From contig CANJKZ010001158.1 of the NCBI GenBank assembly GCA_947471745.1, positions 496,001 through 560,000 of the forward strand: a stretch of 64,000 nucleotides of DNA. The letters are read 5' to 3'. The notes below the pieces were generated by a model, which made no database searches, had not been told where the DNA came from, and saw nothing but the letters and a program-made list of their open reading frames with translations. This DNA comes from Closterium sp. Naga37s-1 (Eukaryota; Streptophyta; Zygnematophyceae; Desmidiales; Closteriaceae). A program made the position numbers and the translations under genes. Shown one piece after another: positions 56,416 through 64,000 of the stretch. Positions within the stretch are counted from its first letter, which is position 1. The number at the start of each line of letters is the position of its first letter.

Positions 56416-57465
56416 TCACAGCAGACTCTCCAGCACCTCCTCCTTTGTCTTCTTCTGTCCTAGCCGCCTCACTGTCCCCGAGCCATTCTCCCCAGCCCCA
56501 TTATCGGCTCCCTGCCCAGGTCCTCCACTGTCTGCTCCCCCCTCGTTTTCTGCCGCGCTGTCGGCGCTCCCAGCACTGTCCGCGGCATTGTCAGCGGCAG
56601 GCACCAAGTACTTGGCCACAATGGCTTCACTTTTCACCATGATCGCCTCTGGCACCGTCGACAGCACCTCGTCCAGCGCGCTCACCGCCGCTGCCGCCTG
56701 CTTCGCCATGCGTGCACGCCCGTCTGGCTGGTTCAGGCGGAGCAGCGTATCCAGCCCGCTCAGCGCTTCCAAACACCGGTCCGCCGCCGCACTCGCCACC
56801 GCGCCGGCCTCAGGACTGCCGGGGAAGTAGCCGTCCCCTCCCGGCGTGTAGGCCAGCCCCGCTGCCGCGCCTTCCGCCGCGTACCGTGTAAGGGCACGCA
56901 GGTCTCCGCGGAGAGTGCCCGCGGGCCCCGCGCGCAGCAGGGCGCGCGCCTGGTTGAGGTCTTCGGGGGAGGAGGCTTGGTCGTCGACGACGGCCTGGAC
57001 TAAGAGCAGCTGCTCGCGCGTCAGCAGCACGGACGGCACGAACGACTCCAGCGGATCCAGCTTCTTCTTCTTGATGTACCGACTCAAACCGCGCTGTAAC
57101 GTGCTCGGCGAGTCGCCGTCAGCTGCGGCGGCTGGAGGTGGAAGAAGAAAAATGCCGTTTCCGCAAATGGCTGAAGCGACGCCCCCCAAAGCAAGCAGCG
57201 AAAGGCGGCGAGAGACCGTGAAGGCCGCTGGGGACTCACTGGCATTTGTCGAGTCCCTTTCAAGTCGCGAGCTGGTCGGAGATTGGACGGCGAAAGCAGG
57301 TGAGCGGGAGGAGGCATCAGCGAACGACGCCGACGTGTGTCGAGCGAGCCGAGCTGGCGTGCAGCGAGCGCGGGAAGGAGGAGAACGTAGCGGGTGGTTT
57401 GAAAAGAAAGGCCCGCGTGACAGGCACCACGGGAGCGCCGTGAATGGTGCGTGGGCGAGCGCCAT
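56416..57465 (-). CDS. Thylakoid-lumen DUF7880-like protein with Tat-type transit
   Basis: An intronless gene of 349 residues. The Ser/Arg/Ala-rich N-terminus resembles a chloroplast transit peptide. It is followed by a twin-arginine lumen signal (SRRLSLLALGGVASAICG... ending AAAAD, near residues 84-116). The mature part begins with LQRGLSRYIKKKKLDPLESFVPSVLL and continues as a helical domain (ALLRAGPAGTLRGDLRALTRYA...ALDEVLSTVP), which I recall from the Arabidopsis At2g26340-like plastid family. The C-terminus is an acidic Gly/Asn/Ser-rich tail ending in a basic stretch. The function of the family is not established; the location in the lumen is inferred from the signals. Confidence 0.78.
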   Translation of the reverse strand: MALAHAPFTALPWCLSRGPFFSNHPLRSPPSRARCTPARLARHTSASFADASSRSPAFAVQSPTSSRLERDSTNASESPAAFTVSRRLSLLALGGVASAICGNGIFLLPPPAAAADGDSPSTLQRGLSRYIKKKKLDPLESFVPSVLLTREQLLLVQAVVDDQASSPEDLNQARALLRAGPAGTLRGDLRALTRYAAEGAAAGLAYTPGGDGYFPGSPEAGAVASAAADRCLEALSGLDTLLRLNQPDGRARMAKQAAAAVSALDEVLSTVPEAIMVKSEAIVAKYLVPAADNAADSAGSADSAAENEGGADSGGPGQGADNGAGENGSGTVRRLGQKKTKEEVLESLL

Positions 57466-58483
57466 TGCAAGGAGGACAAAGGGCGCGAGTGGCCGACGAC
57501 CCTTGGGATGTGAGATGACACGTGCAGCTGATTCTTGGTGATGGACGCCCTAGTTCTGTGCTTTGATCCGATCGGCTCAGAATATTTCAGCGATATAAGG
57601 TGCTTCTGGGCTCGAATATAAACCTGACTCGGGTGTTCGACTAAAGACAAAACGTAGGCGTTTGTTTTGTTTTCTTTCATGTTGTTAACATATATCTGGG
57701 ATGGAAAATAATCTCGCAGCTCATTGGTGAAAAGCGTATATGGCCGTAATTCGCCATACGAGACACAGATGTATTACGCTTTTGCTGATGTAACCAAAGG
57801 ATCCAGTAGATAGGATAGGATCTGTTAAAGCAGCGGTATACATTTGGCGCTACTGTTTGTTTTGTACAGTGATGGAACTCCATTTCGCCCAGACGAAAAA
57901 AAAACTGGGGGAGCGAGAGTGTTGGCGAAAACCAGATGCACTTGTGTTGTGAGGGAACCAGAGTGGGGTTGGTTGTGAGTCACAGAATGGATGAAATGCC
58001 CTCGCCACCGAACTCACCACTCACTCTCACACACCAAGGAAAATAAGCGCCTATTACCTACTCCAGAAAGAAACAACCACGGCGCGCGCTAGAAGGTGCT
58101 ACGCCAGCAGCGCGACCAGACCAGGCACGAAGTGGCGCGTGAGTTAGGCACGAAGGAGAATTAGCCAAAAGGGCGAAACGACTATAAAAATCGCGCGCCA
58201 GCAGCATCCTGTGCAGCAACTGTATCGCACTCACCTCTAGCCTCGCACGCGCCCTAACATTCCGCCCGATCCAGCATAGCGCGCTCCAGCATTTCGCGCT
58301 CAGGATAGCAGCGCACGCAAGCAAAACGCGCGCAGCAAGGGCGCTCGTAATATTCATAGCGCGCGCGGGTACCAGTGACGAATCGTGTTCTCCAAGGGGA
58401 CACACCGTCTTTGCGCATATAAGAAGAGGTGGGAGCTGCGTCACGTGCCCCCAAACGCATTTGTGCCGTCTAATACGGGGAGC
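57466..58483. other. Promoter region of the lumen protein gene and unassigned spacer
   Basis: No gene is recognised. The part from 58050 to 58480 is GC-rich and has no clear coding signature. Confidence 0.5.
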
Positions 58484-58860
58484 CCATTCCGCATTCCCCA
58501 TTCCGCATTCCCCATTCCGCATTCCCCATTCCGCATTCACCATTCCGCATTCCCCATTCCGCATTCCCCATTCCGCATTCCCCATTCCGCATTCCCCATT
58601 CCGCATTCCCCATTCCGCATTCCCCATTCCGCATTCCCCATTCCGCATTCCCCATTCGGCATTCACCATTCCGCATTCCCCATTCCGCATTCGCCATTCC
58701 GCATTCCCCATTCCGCATTCCCCATTCCGCATTCCCCATTCCGCATTCCCCATTCCGCATTCCCCATTCCGCATTCCCCATTCCGCATTCCCCATTCCGC
58801 ATTCCCCATTCCGCATTCCCCATTCCGCATTCCCCATTCCGCATTCCCCATTCCGCTCTC
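58484..58860. repeat. 14-bp satellite array (CATTCCCCATTCCG)
   Basis: About 27 head-to-tail copies with few mismatches (for example GGCATT near 58658 and CGCCATT near 58690), followed by degenerate CCCCCTTCCGC repeats to about 59120. The 14-bp period keeps several frames open, producing long spurious translations on both strands. Confidence 0.95.
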
Positions 58861-59125
58861 CCCCTTCCGCATCCCCCCTTCCGTGCCGCCCCTTCCGCGT
58901 TCCCCCTTCCGCGTTCCCATTTCCACATTCCCCCTTCCGCAATCCCCCTTTAGCGTCCCCCCTTCCGCCAACCCCCTTCCGCATTCCGCCTTCCGCCTTC
59001 CCCCTTCCGCGTTCCCCCTTTCGCGGTAACCCTTTGGCATTCCCCCTTCCGCGTTGTCCTTCCTCGTTCCCGCTTCCGCATTCCCCCTTCCCCATCCCCC
59101 TTGCGCATCCCCCCTTCCGCATTCC

Positions 59126-60290
59126 CCCATCAGGCCCCATGTTTCCCCCCATCAGGCCCCATGTTTCCCCCCATCAGGCCTCATGCTCCCCCCCATCAGG
59201 CCCCATGTTCAGGCCCCATGCTTCCCCCCCATCAGGCCCCATGTTTCCCCCCATCAGGCCCCATGCTTCCCCCCATCAGGCCCCATGTTTCCCCCCATCA
59301 GGCCCCATGTTTCCCCCCATCAGGCCCCATGTTTCCCCCCATCAGGCCTCATGCTCCCCCCCATCAGGCCCCATGTTCAGGCCCCATGCTTCCCCCCCAT
59401 CAGGCCCCATGTTTCCCCCCATCAGGCCCCATGTTTCCCCCCATCAGGCCCCATGTTTCCCCCCATCAGGCCCCATGTTTCCCCCCAGCAGGCCCCATGT
59501 TTCCCCCCATCAGGCCCCATGTTTCCCCCCATCAGGCCCCATGTTTCCCCCCATCAGGCCCCATGCTTCCCCCCATCAGGCCCCATGTTTCCCCCCATCA
59601 GGCCCCATGTTTCCCCCCATCAGGCCCCATGCTTCCCCCCATCAGGCCCCATGTTTCCCCCCAGCAGGCCCCATGTTTCCCCCCATCAGGCCCCATGTTT
59701 CCCCCCATCAGGCCCCATGTTTCCCCCCAGCAGGCCCCATGTTTCCCCCCATCAGGCCCCATGTTTCCCCCCATCAGGCCCCATGTTTCCCCCCAGCAGG
59801 CCCCATGTTTCCCCCCATCAGGCCCCATGTTTCCCCCCATCAGGCCCCATGTTTCCCCCCATCAGGCCCCATGCTTCCCCCCCATCAGGCCCCATGTTTC
59901 CCCCCATCAGGCCCCATGTTTCCCCCCATCAGGCCCCATGCTTCCCCCCATCAGGCCCCATGTTTCCCCCCATCAGGCCCCATGTTTCCCCCCATCAGGC
60001 CCCATGTTTTCCCCCATCAGGCCCCATGTTTCCCCCCATCAGGCCCCATGTTTCCCCCCATCAGGCCCCATGTTTCCCCCCAGCAGGCCCCATGTTTCCC
60101 CCCATCAGGCCCCATGTTTCCCCCCAGCAGGCCCCATGTTTCCCCCCATCAGGCCCCATGTTTTCCCCCATCAGGCCCCATGTTTCCCCCCAGCAGGCCC
60201 CATGTTTCCCCCTGCAGGCCCCATGTTTCCCCCTGCAGGCCCCATGTTTCCCCCTGCAGGCCCCATGCTTCCCCCTGTAGGCCCCATCTT
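59126..60290. repeat. 22-bp satellite array (CCCATCAGGCCCCATGTTTCCC)
   Basis: Roughly 50 tandem copies. A variant block containing AGGCCTCATGCTCCC and a shortened unit recurs at a 168-bp offset (59177 and 59345), indicating a higher-order repeat. Variants with AGCAGG replace ATCAGG at irregular intervals. The array decays after 60200 into CCCCTGCAGG units and then unordered C-rich sequence to about 60690. Confidence 0.95.
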
Positions 60291-60696
60291 TCCCCATGCA
60301 GGCCCATGCTTCCGCCCCCTGCAGGCCCCCTGTACACCCCGAGCGCACACGTCCATAATCCCCCCATGCTAGCCCAATCATTTCCCAATGTTAGCCCCAT
60401 GTTTCCCACGGCAAGCACGATGTTGTACCCTTGTAGGCCCCATGTTTCCCCTGCCTGCCCCATGTTTCCCCTGCCTGCCCCATGTTTCCCTGTGCAGGCC
60501 CCATGTTTCCCCCTTCAGCCCCCGTGTTTCCCCTTGCAGGCCCCCTGTTTCCCCCATCATGTCCCCTGTTTCCCCCTGCGAACCCCCTGTTCCCCCCATG
60601 TCAGATCCATTTCTCCCCCCTGATAGCCCCATATTCCCCACGTGATAGCCCCATGTTTCCCCCATGCTAGCCTCATGTTTCCAAGGCTGGGTTATG

Positions 60697-61936
60697 AGTG
60701 CATCGCTGCTCACAGCAGCATGGAAAGTGCTCACCAGCAAAGGAACCACTCAGACCGCATAATCTTACTCACCTTCGCTTGTCACATCCTCTTTTCCCAC
60801 CCTACCCTTCCCTTCCAAGGTGCCAAGGTGAGTGCATCGCTGCTCACAGCAGCATGGAAAGTGCTCACCAGCAAAGGAACCACTCAGCCCGCATACTCTT
60901 ACTCACCTTCGCTTGTCACATCCTCTTTTCCCACCCTACCCTTCCCTTCCAAGGTGCCAAGGTGAGTGCATCGCTGCGAACAGCAACGTATGGAGTGCTC
61001 ACCAGCAAAGGAACCACTCAGCCCGCATACTCTTACTCACCTTTGCTTGTCACATCATCTTTTCCCACCCTACCCTTCCCTTCCAAGGTGCCAAGGTGAG
61101 TGCATCGCTGCTCACAGCAGCATGGAAAGTGCTCACCAGCAAAGGAACCACTCAGCCCGCATACTCTTACTCACCTTCGCTTGTCACATCCTCTTTTCCC
61201 ACCCTACCCTTCCCTTCCAAGGTGCCAAGGTGAGTGCATCGCTGCAAACAGCAACGTATGGAGTGCTCACCAACAAGGGAACCTGGTGCCTGACCACACT
61301 CTTACTCACCTTTGCCACTCACATCCTCTTTTCCCTCCCTCCCCTTCCCTTCCAATATTGGGTGGTGAGTGCATCGCTGCTCACAGCAACGTGAGGAGTG
61401 CTCACCCAACAGAGGGTCCTCCCTTCTAGAACACTCTTACTCACCTTTGCCATTCACCTCCTCTTTTCCCTCCCTCCCCTTCCCTTCCAATGTTGGGTGG
61501 TGAGTGCATCGCTGCTCACAGCAACGTGAGGAGTGCTCACCAGCAAAGGGACCTCCCTTCCAGAACACTCTTAGTCACCTTCGCCACTCACATCCTCTTT
61601 TCCCTCCCTCCCCTTCCCTTCCAAGGCGCCGTAGTGAGTGCATCGCTGCGAACAGCAGTGTGTGGAGTGCACGCCAGCAAATGAATCACCCTGTCACCAC
61701 ACTCTTACGCACATTCGCATGTCACATCCTCTTTTCCCTCCCTATCCTTCCCTCCCATGGTTGGGTGGTGAGTGCAACGCTGCTCTCAGCAGCGTGTGGA
61801 GTGCTCACCAGCATGGGAACCTATCAGCCCGCATAATCCTACTTGCCTTTTCTCGTCACATCCTCGTTTCCCTGTGTCCCCCTCCCTTCCCAGACTGGGC
61901 GGTGAGTGCATCGCTGCTCATCTTAGCGTGTGGAGC
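60697..61936. repeat. 134-bp tandem repeat array (about nine copies)
   Basis: Unit boundaries fall at 60698, 60832, 60966, 61100 and 61234, then at similar spacing to 61905. Each copy begins (A/G)TGAGTGCATCGCTGC and contains GTGCTCACCAGCAAAGG and a pyrimidine-rich stretch ending CCTTCCAAG. Early copies are nearly identical and later copies diverge. No conserved protein frame is maintained, although all frames stay mostly open. Confidence 0.93.
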
Positions 61937-63136
61937 GCTAAGATCCGACTGGCTTGCCAACTGGGGTCGCTCAATCGCCTGGTCTCTCTTGACCCGTTGG
62001 CCATTCGGGCTGCTCTCCTCGCTGGTCTGCCCCTTGCTGCCAACCCCGCCTGGTGGGTGCATTGCACGCTGCACAGGTGACTTCACCAGTTTACTCAAAA
62101 TTCGCCTGCTGGGTGCCCTGCTGTGCATGCCCTTGGCATGTGAGCCGACCCAGAAACAACCTCCCCGAATGCTCGCCGCACTCCTCACTTCCACGCCTAC
62201 ATGCTCGCCCCGTTTAGCATCCCATGCTTGCGTCATGTTTACCCACAAGCTTTGCTCCCATGATTCCTCCACGCTATCCCAAAGATTCCCCCTGCAAGCC
62301 CCATGTTGCCCGCTACAGGCCCCATGTATCCCCCGTGCTATGTTACCCCCCTACTGCTAGCCCCATTTTTCCACCGTGCTAGCCCCATGTTTCCCCCGTG
62401 CTAGCCCCATGTTTACCCCCTGCTATCCCCGCGTGTTGCCCCTATTTGCCCCGTGTTTAGGTGCAGGCTAGCTTGCACACATACCCCTACGTCACAACTC
62501 CCTCACACAAGGCGCCACGTCCACAAAGGCAAAGTGGACAAAACCAACGATTTTGCACGAGGTGAGACAACGGTATTCCTCCCTACCCTGCCCTGCCGTT
62601 TAACCCCTGCCCTAAACCCCTTCTGCCCTGCCATTACCCCGCCACCATTCACTACCTGCTGCGCACCTCCTTCAGTCCAACTCCAAACCTGCCCTGCCTT
62701 CCCCCCATTGCCCTTGCCTCCCTCCCTACCCTGCCCTCCCCCTTACCATGCCGTAAGGTACCCCCCTGCTAGCCCTCCCTTCCCCGCCCTCCCCTCCCCC
62801 TAATCATACCCTAAATTACCCCTGCTAGCCCTCCCTTCCCTCTCATTGCCTGCCATGAGTTTCCACCCTACTAGCCCTCCCTTCCCCGTCATCATGCCAT
62901 TAGTATACCCCTTGCTAGGCCTCACTCCCCCCTCATCATGCACACAGTATCCCCCTGCAAGCCCACCCTCTCCCGTCATCATGCCATCGCTAGCCAACCC
63001 TCTCCCATGCGGTATTCGCCTCATCCTATGGGCGGGCCCACCGCAATCAAAGGGGCTGGCCAGCCCTCTCCTATGCGGTTGGCTCGCCCAATCCGCTACT
63101 TGAAATGCATATGTTGCGAATAATCAATTTGGGTGC
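61937..63136. other. Degenerate C-rich spacer
   Basis: It contains scattered remnants of the CCCCATGTTTCCCC satellite (62280-62460) and pyrimidine-rich CCCTCCCTTCCC sequence. No gene is recognised. Confidence 0.55.
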
Positions 63137-64000
63137 ATGGTGTGCAGAATGGGTCGTCCGAGAAAGATCTCCTCCGCAACATGGAGATCAAGGGTACAAG
63201 AGATTGTAAAGGGCAAGGACCAGGCAAGCCTCGCGATATCAAAGACGATGCAAATTCCAATTTGCTACTTGCGGTGTGGTCTGAGCTCGCTGATGGGTGA
63301 GGGTCGAACCGCGACAGTGTCCGACTTGGTGTACTTCCTCTTGCACTCTGGGTCAGGGGCAAAAGATGCGCTCATGATGGCAGCAAAAAAAGCTGGTGAG
63401 TGGAGTATTCAATTTCCATGGCTTAGTGGAGTTTATTTGAGTGATACCCCACCTCCGTCTGTACTAAGGGAACGCATGTAGCCGACACTCTGACGTTGAA
63501 ACCACGATTGGTCAGGTGCGGACGGTGAAGAGGCACAAGGGAGGGTGGAAGAGTATTTGACGAGGTTTGCTGAAAAATTTCAAGGAGGACGGGATCGTGC
63601 GGCTGGTCGGCCCGAAGCATTGATGGAAGGGCAACCTATCGCAATAGGAGGCCTGGTTTACGCGTTCCCTGCATTTCAGGGGAAACGTCCAGCGCGCACA
63701 GGGGGCGGGGCGACGGTTGATGGAGGGACGAGTGCGGACCATGATTCGCCATATGCAAATCAGCCACAGAATGGTATATGTGTGCGTCATCTAGTACAGT
63801 ACGCTTTGAGGTGCGCATGTGGGAGTGCCTTCAATAATACATTTCGATCGGTAATGTTAATTTTGGAACCAACAGATGACCCGAATGACGTCTCAGCATC
63901 ATTGAATGAGAGCGACGTCGTTGGTGAGGGGTGCATGGAGCAGCGGGAGGTGGTGATCGACATAGATCCGTGTGTCCCTCCCCAAGAAGGCGATGTTTCT
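63137..64000 (+). CDS. Unrecognised protein with N-terminal AT-hook-like motif, 5' part only
   Basis: Exon 1 (63137-63395) starts with an ATG and reads MVCRMGRPRKISSATWRSRV. GRPRK is the core of an AT-hook, which binds the minor groove of AT-rich DNA. Intron 63396-63515 has GTGAGT and CAG ends and preserves phase 1 (an AKKAG / ADGEE junction). Exon 2 is open from 63516 to the window edge (over 160 codons) and contains VRHLVQYALRCACGSAF and an acidic segment with EPTDDPNDVSASLNESD. The base composition is less GC-rich than the other genes. I do not recognise the family; it could be a domesticated or mobile-element-derived protein. The 3' end lies beyond the window. Confidence 0.65.

Noticed and set aside
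58461-60623. A 720-codon open frame over the satellite block, and matching long frames on the other strand
   Set aside because: It is entirely made of 14-bp and 22-bp tandem repeats, whose periods keep several frames open. Overlapping long frames exist in two + strand registers and on the - strand, and no domain or splice logic is present.

Overview
The window looks like nuclear DNA of a streptophyte (land-plant lineage) green alga. Its genes have short GC-rich exons split by spliceosomal introns. The gene set is plant-like: a U1-70K splicing factor with a land-plant-like N-terminus, a SEC22 SNARE, a phytocyanin, two secreted polygalacturonases, a Tat-targeted thylakoid-lumen protein and a protein ending in a DC1-like zinc finger. 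Introns and spacers are loaded with micro- and minisatellites. The Ala/Gly/Glu-rich linkers of the Copia element, together with a split-direct-repeat tyrosine-recombinase retrotransposon, suggest a zygnematophycean alga such as Closterium. The genus is an inference with low confidence; streptophyte affinity is much firmer.

Layout: (1) 375-3787, U1-70K on the + strand. (2) 4874-17861, a PAT/Kangaroo-like YR retrotransposon (gag, RT-RNase H, tyrosine recombinase, split direct repeats) whose gag gene is interrupted by a complete 7.4-kb Ty1/Copia element (5820-13187, reverse orientation, 5-bp target duplication GCACC). (3) 18781-27817, a 17-exon gene reconstructed as a 1503-residue membrane-anchored protein with four consecutive Methyltransf_22-type (METTL24/FkbM-like) domains in an A-B-A-B order, the A domains lacking the usual motifs. 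(4) 28540-30436, SEC22. (5) 30984-40410 on the - strand, an 18-exon coiled-coil protein with a C-terminal zinc finger, all introns phase 0. (6) 41573-43001, a two-domain phytocyanin/early-nodulin-like protein. (7) 43820-47543 and 48708-53549, two tandem - strand GH28 polygalacturonases, one with a long proline-rich extensin-like arm. (8) 56416-57465, an intronless thylakoid-lumen protein on the - strand. (9) 58484-61936, a large satellite block with 14-bp, 22-bp and 134-bp units. (10) 63137 to the end, the first two exons of an unrecognised gene starting with an AT-hook-like motif.

There is no operon logic here. The shared themes are extracellular matrix (two pectin-degrading enzymes and a phytocyanin side by side), secretion (SEC22), and mobile DNA. 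Besides the nested retroelements, at least three short terminal-inverted-repeat elements sit inside introns. All exon boundaries were deduced by hand from GT/AG sites, phase consistency and family similarity recalled from knowledge. None has been checked against transcripts or databases.
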